From the NCBI GenBank assembly GCA_947630525.1, contig CANRHW010000092.1, forward strand, positions 1 through 6,292: a stretch of 6,292 bases of DNA, read 5' to 3'. Positions within the stretch are counted from its first letter, which is position 1; each line of letters starts with the position of its first letter. This document shows, piece after piece, positions 1 through 5,768 of this stretch. Under the pieces are notes generated by a model. That model saw only the letters and a list, made by a program, of their open reading frames with translations. It ran no database searches and was not told where the DNA came from. The translations under genes and the position numbers were made by a program. Source of the DNA: an uncultured Clostridia bacterium (GTDB lineage Bacteria; Bacillota; Clostridia; UMGS1883).

Positions 1-471
1 TACCGCAGGCTTTGCAGCTTCCTTTTTTGTCTCTTTTTCGGCGGACTGAGCAGCCTTTGCGGCCTCTTTTGCAGCCTTGTCGGCTTCTTTGGCGGCCTTT
101 TCAGCCTCTATTTCCTCTTTGCTTCTGCGCTTGCGCTTCGGGGGAGCGGCGCTCTCGATAAGGGGCTTAAGATCAAGGGCGCGGCCAACGTTGCCCTCTA
201 CTTTAAGAACACCGGAAACATATGCGGCTTCGGGCTTAAGCTTACCGTTGGCGATTTTGATGATTGTGTCGGCATCGGCTATAAGGCGGGCGTCGTTGTC
301 AACATAGTCGTAAGGCTCAACATGAACTTGACCCTCATCAACAAGAATGTAAAATTTACCCTCACCCTCGCCGGTTATGAAAAACTCAATGGCCAGCTTG
401 CCGCTGACGGTGTTAGCGTCGGCATTTTTAAGGGCCTCCTTGACCTTTTCATAAATTTCATGATATGTCAT
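1..471 (-). CDS. SCP2 sterol-binding-domain protein with Ala/Lys/Glu-rich tail (C-terminus cut off by window edge)
   Basis: A reading frame open from ATG at 471 to the left edge gives 157 residues with no stop, so the C-terminus is missing. Residues 1 to about 107 resemble the small bacterial SCP2-like fold: an N-terminal helix (MTYHEIYEKVKEAL), a strand with FFITGEGEGKFYILVDEG, then the typical 'D-A-D-T-I-I-K-I-A-N-G-K-L-K-P' segment (about 66-80) and the closing GNVGRALDLKPL helix (about 93-104). In this family the domain forms a hydrophobic lipid-binding pocket; the ligand in bacteria is usually unknown. From about residue 108 a basic patch (PPKRKRRSK) leads into an Ala/Lys/Glu-rich, probably helical tail. 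The start is supported by an AAGGAGG at 480-486, 8 bases upstream, and by a consensus promoter, so the gene is transcribed separately from pyruvate kinase behind it. No signal peptide is seen, so it is cytoplasmic. The domain call is from motif recognition; its function is open. Confidence 0.85.
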   Translation of the reverse strand, partial: MTYHEIYEKVKEALKNADANTVSGKLAIEFFITGEGEGKFYILVDEGQVHVEPYDYVDNDARLIADADTIIKIANGKLKPEAAYVSGVLKVEGNVGRALDLKPLIESAAPPKRKRRSKEEIEAEKAAKEADKAAKEAAKAAQSAEKETKKEAAKPAV

Positions 472-515
472 TTGTATAACCTCCTTACAAATTTCTATAA
501 TTATTATTTTATATA

Positions 516-544
516 ATTATATCCAAAAAAATACATACAGTCAA
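516..544 (-). promoter_or_regulatory. Sigma-A promoter of the SCP2-domain gene
   Basis: On the minus strand a -35 box TTGACT (544-539) and a perfect -10 box TATAAT (521-516) are separated by exactly 17 bases. The start of transcription would fall near 509-510, leaving a leader of about 38 bases that contains the AAGGAGG ribosome binding site. This is as close to the housekeeping consensus as can be expected and implies strong, independent transcription of the SCP2-domain gene. Confidence 0.85.
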
Positions 545-567
545 TAAAAATTTTGCACAAATTTTAC

Positions 568-597
568 TATATAAAATGTAAATCCATATATAAAATG
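568..597. repeat. 11-bp direct repeat upstream of the SCP2-gene promoter
   Basis: TATATAAAATG occurs at 568-578 and again at 587-597 (plus-strand reading), a 19-bp period, within the AT-rich gap between pyruvate kinase and the SCP2 gene. It lies about 24 bases upstream of the -35 box. It might be an UP-like element or a regulator site, but in such AT-rich DNA it may also be chance. Only the repeat itself is certain. Confidence 0.4.
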
Positions 598-603
598 AAT
601 AAT

Positions 604-2358
604 TTAAATCATTTTTGTCGTGCCGCCGTAAACCGTACCCTGAGTGCCGTCTATGGTAATAACGGTGCCGCTCTTAAGAAGCTTCGTAGCATTCTTTGCG
701 CCGACGAGCACCGGAATATCCAGCGTAAGGCCAACTATGCTTGCGTGGCAGGTGACGCCGTCCTCCTCGCAGATTATACCCCGGCAGCGTTTGAGTATGG
801 GCAGCATGGCGTTGGTGGTTTTGGGTACGCACAGTATCATTCCGTCGCGGAACGAGGTTAGAATTTCGTCACTGCCGTCAGATACAAACAGCTCTCCGCT
901 GACGCTCATTTTTGTGGTGCTTGTGCCCTGAACGAGTACATTGCCGACAAGATGAACCTTGAGGAGATTTGTAGTGCCGCTTACGCCCACGGGCGCGCCG
1001 CCGGTAATAACCACAACGTCTCCGTCGCTGACAAGGCCGGTGCTCTTTGCCAATTCAACCGCCGTGTCAAATAAATCGTCGGTGGTTTTGCAGGCCTTGC
1101 TCATGACCGGTATTATGCCCCATGAGAGCGCCATTTGTCTGTAGTTGCGCGGACTTGTGGTTGGCGCGATGATAGGGCAGTCGGGCCTGAACTTGCTTAT
1201 CATTCTGGCGGTGTAGCCGGACTGGGTCACCGTGATTATCGCCGCCGCGCCCAAATCAATCGCGGTCGTGCAGGTGGCATGGCTGATAGCGCTGGTGATT
1301 GAAATATCGCCCATCACGTTATTCTCGGCGAACTTTGTCTTGTAATCGATGGCCTTTTCAGTGGTCTCGGCAATCTTCGCCATCGTGGAGACCGCTTCCA
1401 CCGGGTGGTCGCCGGCCGCCGTCTCGCCGGAAAGCATTATCGCGCTGGTTCCGTCGTAAATGGCGTTGGCAATATCGGTGACCTCGGCGCGGGTGGGGCG
1501 TGGGTTCTTTATCATTGATTCGAGCATCTGCGTGGCGGTAATGGATATTTTGCCCGACTTGCAGCATTTGTTTATCAACATTTTCTGTATTCTGGGCAGC
1601 TCCTCCATAGCTATCTCAACGCCCATGTCGCCGCGGGCTACCATAACGCCGTCGGCAACGTTGAGTATTTCGTCAATGTTGCTGACGCCCTCCCGGTTTT
1701 CGATTTTTGCGATTATTTTTATCCCGTCGCCGCCGCATTCTTCAAGTATCTTTTTAATTTCGAGCACATCATAGGCGCTGCGGACGAAAGAGGCCGCTAT
1801 TATATCCACGTCCTGCTGAGCGCCGAAAACGATATCGTCCCTGTCCTGATCGTTCATGTAGGGCATTTCAATGTGCGTGTCGGGCAGGTTTATGCTTTTG
1901 CGGTTGCGAAGCACACCGCCGTTCACAACGCGGCAGATTATATCGGTTTCGGTAAAATCTCGGGCTTCAAGCTCGATAAGGCCGTCGTCAATAAGTATCT
2001 TGCTGCCCCGTTTGAGCTCCGAGGGCAGGTTTTTGTAGGTGACGCTGACAATTGAACTGTCGCCCTCAACTTCTCTTGTTGTCAGCGTGAAGTCTGCGCC
2101 CGTCTCTATGGGAGCGCTGCCCTCCGCAAAGGTCTTTATTCTGATTTCGGGGCCTCGGGTGTCAAGCATGAGCGCTACGGGGATATTGAGCTCCTCCCGC
2201 AGCTCCTTAACTGCGTTCATACGCACAAGATGGTCTTCGTGACCGCCGTGGGAAAAATTCAGTCGGGCCACGTTCATCCCATTCTGCATCAAGCTGCGCA
2301 AAACAGCCTTTTCGTCGGTCGCCGGGCCAAGGGTACAGATTATTTTGGTTTTCCTCAT
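604..2358 (-). CDS. pyk: Pyruvate kinase with C-terminal PEP-utiliser (ECTS) domain
   Basis: This 584-residue protein is the last glycolytic enzyme: phosphoenolpyruvate + ADP to pyruvate + ATP, in the cytoplasm. The N-terminal MRKTKIICTLGPAT and the active-site segments are all present: R32/N34/S36 in RLNFSHG, D66-T67-R68 in LDTRGPEIR, the signature IKIIAKIENREGV with K218 and E220, RGDMG with D244, TATQML with T276, and MLSGETAAGDHPVEA. N34, S36, D66 and T67 match the K+ ligands, and E71 (Glu, not Lys, in the GPE/GPK position) predicts a K+-dependent enzyme. Residues about 475-584 form the extra domain found in many Bacillus/Clostridium enzymes, related to PEP-utiliser mobile domains, with T536-C537-H538 where TSH is usual. 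Length fits the roughly 585-residue long form. ATG 2358 is chosen because MRKTK is the family's usual N-terminus and AGGAA lies 9 bases upstream. The frame stays open to 2445, but that start would overlap the upstream gene. The gene probably shares a transcript with the two SH3-domain genes upstream (46-base gap). Confidence 0.97.
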   Translation of the reverse strand: MRKTKIICTLGPATDEKAVLRSLMQNGMNVARLNFSHGGHEDHLVRMNAVKELREELNIPVALMLDTRGPEIRIKTFAEGSAPIETGADFTLTTREVEGDSSIVSVTYKNLPSELKRGSKILIDDGLIELEARDFTETDIICRVVNGGVLRNRKSINLPDTHIEMPYMNDQDRDDIVFGAQQDVDIIAASFVRSAYDVLEIKKILEECGGDGIKIIAKIENREGVSNIDEILNVADGVMVARGDMGVEIAMEELPRIQKMLINKCCKSGKISITATQMLESMIKNPRPTRAEVTDIANAIYDGTSAIMLSGETAAGDHPVEAVSTMAKIAETTEKAIDYKTKFAENNVMGDISITSAISHATCTTAIDLGAAAIITVTQSGYTARMISKFRPDCPIIAPTTSPRNYRQMALSWGIIPVMSKACKTTDDLFDTAVELAKSTGLVSDGDVVVITGGAPVGVSGTTNLLKVHLVGNVLVQGTSTTKMSVSGELFVSDGSDEILTSFRDGMILCVPKTTNAMLPILKRCRGIICEEDGVTCHASIVGLTLDIPVLVGAKNATKLLKSGTVITIDGTQGTVYGGTTKMI

Positions 2359-2367
2359 ACATATACG

Positions 2368-2376
2368 TTCCTTTCC
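2368..2376 (-). promoter_or_regulatory. Ribosome binding site deciding the pyk start
   Basis: GGAAAGGAA on the minus strand, with its AGGAA ending 9 bases before ATG 2358. It supports the short pyruvate kinase form over the 29-residue-longer open frame beginning at 2445, whose first residues look nothing like pyruvate kinase. Confidence 0.7.
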
Positions 2377-2404
2377 GATATATTTTCTCCTCCCCACAGA
2401 GGAA

Positions 2405-3499
2405 TTAGTTGCTACTTTGCAGGTAATCGCTGTATGCGTAGCCAACGGTGCCGTTATATCTTACCTTATAAAATCCGTGCTCCATTTCTCCAAGATAAAC
2501 CACCTCGGTACCGGCCGGGATAGTGTCTATAACCTCGCAGTCCGTATTTGGCTCCGAGCGGAGATTGACGGCCATAATCGCAAAGAGGCTGTCGTTGGCG
2601 CTTATGGCCTCGACGGGAGTTTTTTCATCCTCGTCGTCTTTCGCATTTTTATCTGTGTCGCCGTCCTTGTCGCCGTTTTTTTCGCCGCCGTCGTCCTTTT
2701 CGTCGTCTTTATCCGTTTCGTCAGACTCGTCGATTTCAGGCAAGCGATTTTCACTTTCACTGTTGGCCGGAACAATGTCCGACGCCTTGACGTAACCTGT
2801 CTCGCCGTTATAAACTATCATAATAAAGCCGTTGTCCGCCAAAGTCCGAGCCTCAACGGGTTCGCCGCCAGGAATGTTGCAGATTATTTCCGACTCCTCG
2901 CTGGCCTCATAATACATAGGTATGGTAGATGAGGAGGACCCCTTCACGTTATACACATAATAATTTTCGGGATTGGCTTCGCTCAGCAGCTCTGAAATCT
3001 TGCGGCTGAGCCCTTCAAGTCTGGAACGCTGGGCAGTCGTCAGCGAAAGCCGGCTTATTTCCACGACCATATCCCGAACGCGTTCAAGGCTGCCGTCGTC
3101 CATCATAGATTCGAGGGTGTTCATGCGCTCGTCCGCGTACTTCCCGTCAGAAAGCCGGTTCCGCAGCAGGTCCATATCGCTCCCGATAGGCATTGAACTG
3201 TAATCCGCCTTGCATGCGTCCAGTATTTCCAGCCCGCCCGCAAAATCCTCGGATTTAAGGGCCCTGTCCGCGTCGGTATAGGCGCAAAGCACCTCGTATA
3301 TTTCCCTGTCTTCGGCGTCGGCCTCGTTTTTTTCGACCGCAAAATTGTACAGCCGCCGCGCACGGTCATAGTCGCCTTCTTCCATGGCCCGCAGCCCCAG
3401 ACGGGCGTTCCGGCTTTTTTTGTCACAGGCTACTATCGAAACCGCAACCGCTCCGAAAACGAGCAAAAATATTATGATTATACAGATAGTCCTTTTCAT
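2405..3499 (-). CDS. Membrane-anchored or lipoprotein SH3-domain protein (downstream paralog of the pair)
   Basis: The 364-residue product has a hydrophobic N-terminus (residues 5-24) ending in IVAC at 22-25, which fits a lipobox with C25 as the lipidated residue; a plain membrane anchor is the alternative. Residues about 30-170 are a charged, helical, TPR-like region starting NARLGLRAMEEGDYDRA. Two bacterial SH3-like domains follow: about 180-243 (ends NGETGYVKASDIVP) and about 305-361 (AVNLRSEPNTDCEV to GTVGYAYSDYL). A strongly acidic linker at about 245-294 separates them. Such SH3 domains usually bind peptidoglycan or other envelope ligands, so the protein probably acts on the outer face of the membrane; no catalytic domain is seen. 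It is a paralog of the gene just upstream: over residues 31-97, 36 of 67 positions are identical without gaps by hand alignment. Translation probably initiates from AAAGG at 3510-3514, which overlaps the upstream stop codon. The gap between the genes is only 14 bases. Exact function unknown. Confidence 0.9.
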   Translation of the reverse strand: MKRTICIIIIFLLVFGAVAVSIVACDKKSRNARLGLRAMEEGDYDRARRLYNFAVEKNEADAEDREIYEVLCAYTDADRALKSEDFAGGLEILDACKADYSSMPIGSDMDLLRNRLSDGKYADERMNTLESMMDDGSLERVRDMVVEISRLSLTTAQRSRLEGLSRKISELLSEANPENYYVYNVKGSSSSTIPMYYEASEESEIICNIPGGEPVEARTLADNGFIMIVYNGETGYVKASDIVPANSESENRLPEIDESDETDKDDEKDDGGEKNGDKDGDTDKNAKDDEDEKTPVEAISANDSLFAIMAVNLRSEPNTDCEVIDTIPAGTEVVYLGEMEHGFYKVRYNGTVGYAYSDYLQSSN

Positions 3500-3513
3500 G
3501 ATCTCACAGCCTT

Positions 3514-4617
3514 TCAGTTACGTTCGCATTTTGCAAGCTCTATCCAGCCCGCGCCGGATTTGAGCTTGCCCCAGCCGTCCTCCTCGCCGATTATGGTAAG
3601 CACCATTTTTTCTGTAATCGTTCCGGCTACCGAATAGTCGTCTCCCGGGCCGGTATGTATAGACAGTTCTCCGCCCGGCAGGGAAGGCGCGTTGACGGTA
3701 ACCGTATAAGAGGCAAAAGCGTCGTCCTTGTCCTCCGCTTTGTCGGAGGTGCCGCCGGCATCCTCCGAATTGGCCGGGGCCTCTTCTTCGTCGGAGCCGT
3801 CATTATATATTGGGGTGGGAGAAAGGTCAGTGTACAGCACATATCCCTCGTCATTCCCACAGCGGACCCTGCAAAAGCCTTTCACGGTGACCTCAACATA
3901 GTGGGAGGCATCCTCGGGCAGCTGCAAAGAAACATATTCCGAATTGGACAGCCGAAGAATTTCAACTTCGTCGCCGGGCTCGAGCCGCCGCAGCACTGCC
4001 GAGCTGCTGTCATCATCGGCGTAGAGCGCGGCTCCGCCGGACGAGGTATAGTATATAAGTGGCACGTCGTCATTAGTCTTATCATTGGTATCAGACGGCC
4101 TCGACATTGCCCTGCGCAGTGCGAAATATCGTTCGCGCTGGCCCGGCGTAAGTTCAAGACGGTTGAGCTCGTTTACTATATTTTCAGCAATGGTCATGTT
4201 TTCGTCCGAGATAGCCTTGCTCAGCGCGTCAAGCTTATCTTCTACCGTAAGCCCGTGTGACAGCGATATGCGTAGGTTGGCAACGTCCTCGCCGATTGGC
4301 AGGCTTGCGGCGGACTGTGCGCGGTCGAGAATTTCGAGGCCGCTGTAATAATCCTCGGCCTTTAGGGCTTTTTCCGCGTCAAGGTATGCACCGAGTATTT
4401 CATAAATTTGTTTGTCTTTCTGAGCGGTGTCGCCGCCTTTCAGGGCATAGCCGTAAAGCCGGTAGGCTCTCTCGTAGTTCCCATCCTCCATTGCCTTGTA
4501 CCCTAATCTTGCGTTTTTCTCCGCGCCGGAACTGTTCACACGGCTGTAAACCAGATAGCCCGCGGCGCCGCAGGCCGCTATCAGAAGTACAAAAATAAGG
4601 GCGATTGCCTTTTTCAT
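3514..4617 (-). CDS. Membrane-anchored SH3-domain protein (upstream paralog, first gene of operon)
   Basis: The 367-residue product starts with a hydrophobic stretch (4-24). It contains IAAC at 13-16, a lipobox-like motif, but hydrophobic residues continue past C16 (GAAGYLVY), so a single transmembrane anchor is at least as likely. Residues about 34-172 are the helical TPR-like region shared with the downstream paralog (NARLGYKAMEDGNYERAYRLY, GLEILDRA, SLPIGEDVANLR). Then come an SH3-like domain at about 186-266 that appears to carry an insertion around 225-245, an acidic linker at about 268-302, and a second, more typical SH3b domain at about 303-364 (LSIHTGPGDDYSV to GWGKLKSGAGWIEL). This architecture suggests an envelope-located scaffold or sensor that binds cell-wall material; no enzyme motif is visible. 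The start is supported by GGAGAG 8 bases upstream and by a consensus promoter. It is the first gene of the probable operon with the second paralog and pyk, divergent from a D,D-carboxypeptidase gene. I do not recognise a named family. Confidence 0.9.
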   Translation of the reverse strand: MKKAIALIFVLLIAACGAAGYLVYSRVNSSGAEKNARLGYKAMEDGNYERAYRLYGYALKGGDTAQKDKQIYEILGAYLDAEKALKAEDYYSGLEILDRAQSAASLPIGEDVANLRISLSHGLTVEDKLDALSKAISDENMTIAENIVNELNRLELTPGQRERYFALRRAMSRPSDTNDKTNDDVPLIYYTSSGGAALYADDDSSSAVLRRLEPGDEVEILRLSNSEYVSLQLPEDASHYVEVTVKGFCRVRCGNDEGYVLYTDLSPTPIYNDGSDEEEAPANSEDAGGTSDKAEDKDDAFASYTVTVNAPSLPGGELSIHTGPGDDYSVAGTITEKMVLTIIGEEDGWGKLKSGAGWIELAKCERN

Positions 4618-4657
4618 ATAATTTTCTCTCCGTAAAAAATAATATAATCCTATGATA

Positions 4658-4686
4658 ATTTTATCACGTTATTGTCATTTTGTCAA
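4658..4686 (-). promoter_or_regulatory. Sigma-A promoter of the SH3-paralog/pyk operon
   Basis: On the minus strand a perfect -35 TTGACA (4686-4681) and -10 TAAAAT (4663-4658) are spaced by 17 bases. TGA directly before the -10 adds an extended -10 (TGn). Transcription would begin near 4651, giving a leader of about 33 bases with the GGAGAG ribosome binding site. An imperfect palindrome (GATAA-TT-TTATC, 4654-4665) overlaps the -10; whether it is an operator is unknown. Confidence 0.85.
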
Positions 4687-4769
4687 ATATTTTATAGGTT
4701 TAAAGGTCAATTTTTTGTAAATTTTTATAAAATTAAGGTCAGTAATTATTAATTCTCCGCAATTTGGCG

Positions 4770-4798
4770 TTGACTTTTCAAACGATAAATGCTAATAT
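4770..4798 (+). promoter_or_regulatory. Sigma-A promoter of the carboxypeptidase/YitT operon
   Basis: A -35 box TTGACT (4770-4775) and a -10 box TAATAT (4793-4798) are spaced by 17 bases. The expected start of transcription is near 4805, which places the in-frame ATGs at 4789 and 4804 upstream of or at the transcript's 5' end. This supports the GTG start at 4822. Confidence 0.8.
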
Positions 4799-4808
4799 TT
4801 TATATGGC

Positions 4809-4816
4809 GGGAGGTG
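4809..4816 (+). promoter_or_regulatory. Ribosome binding site selecting a GTG start
   Basis: GGGAGGTG lies with its GGAGG 7 bases before GTG 4822. The alternative ATG codons in the same frame at 4789 and 4804 have no comparable site and lie outside the predicted transcript or at its 5' end. Confidence 0.8.
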
Positions 4817-4821
4817 ATTTT

Positions 4822-5745
4822 GTGGACCAGTTAAAATATAAAACAGAGGACAGAAATGAAGAATTACGCCCGGAGAGAGCGCGTTACAACAAAAGGAGGG
4901 CGGCCAAAGGGCGCGGCGGAATGCTTGGGCTGGGACTTTTGCTCCTGGCGGTCGCCGCTGCGCTGACCGTGGTTTTGGCGGTGCGCGTAAGGTCTCGTAC
5001 GGAGACTGCGTCGGCTGACCGCGTTTCGCCGGAAAGTCCGTATAAAAGCTTCTATTATTATGAAGAGGAGCGTAGTGACCGTTATGCCGCTTATGCCGCC
5101 TTAAACCCTGGCATGGACGCCGGCGATGTCGTATGGCGTGTTGACGCTGACTTGGACAAACACTGGTACGAATATGATATATCGGTCGACACTTATGACG
5201 ATCCATATATAATTGTCAATAAGTACCGTAAGGTGCCTGAGGATTACCGCCCTCCCGACCTGACCGAAGCGGACGGTTGTCTGATGCGCGCCGATACGGC
5301 GGCGGCTTATACGGAAATGAAAACTGCCGCCGCAAAGAACGGCATGAGGATAAAAGCCGTGTCAGGTTACCGAAGCGTGGAATATCAGGCGGGGCTTTAT
5401 AATAGGTATTTGTCCGAGGACAGCCGTGAAAAAGTGGACCGTTACAGCGCCCGTCCCGGTTACAGCGAACATCACACCGGTATGGCCATAGACCTGTTCG
5501 GCTCCGTCGACGGACTCAGAAATTTCGAGAACAGCCCGGAGGGCCTATGGGTGAGAGAGCATTGCTGGGAATACGGCTTTATAATCCGTTATACTGAGGA
5601 TATTGAAGAAGTGACGGGTTACGAGAATGAGCCATGGCACATAAGATATGTTGGCAGGGCTGTCAGCGAGGACATGAAAAACAAGGGAACGGCGAGCTTT
5701 GAGGAGTATTGGGTCAAGTATATAAAGCACAGCCCCGGGAGATAA
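4822..5745 (+). CDS. Membrane-anchored D-alanyl-D-alanine carboxypeptidase, M15B/VanY type
   Basis: The 307-residue product has a basic cytoplasmic N-terminus (1-33, RPERARYNKRRAAKGR), one transmembrane segment (about 34-55) and an extracellular part. Residues about 150-280 are a complete M15B zinc peptidase domain: SGYRSVEYQAGLY (181-193), YSARPGYSEHHTGMAIDL (208-225), YGFIIRY (251-257) and GYENEPWHIRYVG (266-278). By family knowledge the zinc ligands are H217, D224 and H273, and the catalytic base is E270; all are present. Such enzymes remove the terminal D-Ala from peptidoglycan stem peptides. There is no van gene context (no ligase, VanX, VanH or two-component system), so a housekeeping wall-trimming role is likelier than glycopeptide resistance. 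GTG 4822 is chosen because of the GGAGG site and the promoter position. It is probably co-transcribed with the YitT gene 23 bases downstream and shares its control region with the divergent SH3-domain genes. Residues about 68-149 have no domain I recognise. Confidence 0.93.
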   Translation: MDQLKYKTEDRNEELRPERARYNKRRAAKGRGGMLGLGLLLLAVAAALTVVLAVRVRSRTETASADRVSPESPYKSFYYYEEERSDRYAAYAALNPGMDAGDVVWRVDADLDKHWYEYDISVDTYDDPYIIVNKYRKVPEDYRPPDLTEADGCLMRADTAAAYTEMKTAAAKNGMRIKAVSGYRSVEYQAGLYNRYLSEDSREKVDRYSARPGYSEHHTGMAIDLFGSVDGLRNFENSPEGLWVREHCWEYGFIIRYTEDIEEVTGYENEPWHIRYVGRAVSEDMKNKGTASFEEYWVKYIKHSPGR

Positions 5746-5768
5746 TAAGCAGCATATAGGGGGCGTTT

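Larger units (their letters stand above)
4618..4821. other. Divergent AT-rich intergenic control region
   Basis: This 204-bp gap separates the minus-strand SH3/pyk operon from the plus-strand carboxypeptidase operon and carries one promoter per strand. The two -35 boxes are 83 bases apart, close enough for a regulator to act on both. The AAGGTCA heptamer occurs twice on the plus strand, at 4703-4709 and 4735-4741. No terminator, RNA gene or riboswitch-like fold was recognised. Confidence 0.7.

Noticed and set aside
546..565. AT-only hairpin after pyk (AAAATTT, loop GTGCA, AAATTTT) as a terminator
   Set aside because: The 7-bp stem has no G-C pair and the T run after it is short; it is too weak to call an intrinsic terminator, although nothing better is visible after pyk.
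2359..2445. N-terminal extension of pyruvate kinase to ATG 2445
   Set aside because: The added 29 residues do not resemble pyruvate kinase, would overlap the upstream gene by 41 bases, and a ribosome binding site is placed for ATG 2358.
2345..2932. Plus-strand open frame of 195 codons
   Set aside because: It lies antisense to the SH3-domain gene and the start of pyk, has no ribosome binding site, and its product is a valine/phenylalanine-rich mirror of the acidic linker; the minus-strand protein has recognisable domains.
3655..4260. Plus-strand open frame of 201 codons
   Set aside because: Antisense to the upstream SH3-domain gene, with no recognisable domain; it is a by-product of GC-rich codon composition.
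4789..4821. ATG starts at 4789 and 4804 for the carboxypeptidase
   Set aside because: They overlap the -10 box or predicted transcription start and lack ribosome binding sites; GTG 4822 has GGAGG at good spacing.
4778..5206. Minus-strand open frame of 142 codons
   Set aside because: Antisense to the start of the carboxypeptidase gene; its product is rich in Arg, Pro and His without any family features.
4822..5745. Vancomycin-resistance determinant (VanY in a van cluster)
   Set aside because: The enzyme domain is of this type, but no ligase, VanX/VanH or regulatory genes accompany it; related housekeeping carboxypeptidases are common in Firmicutes.
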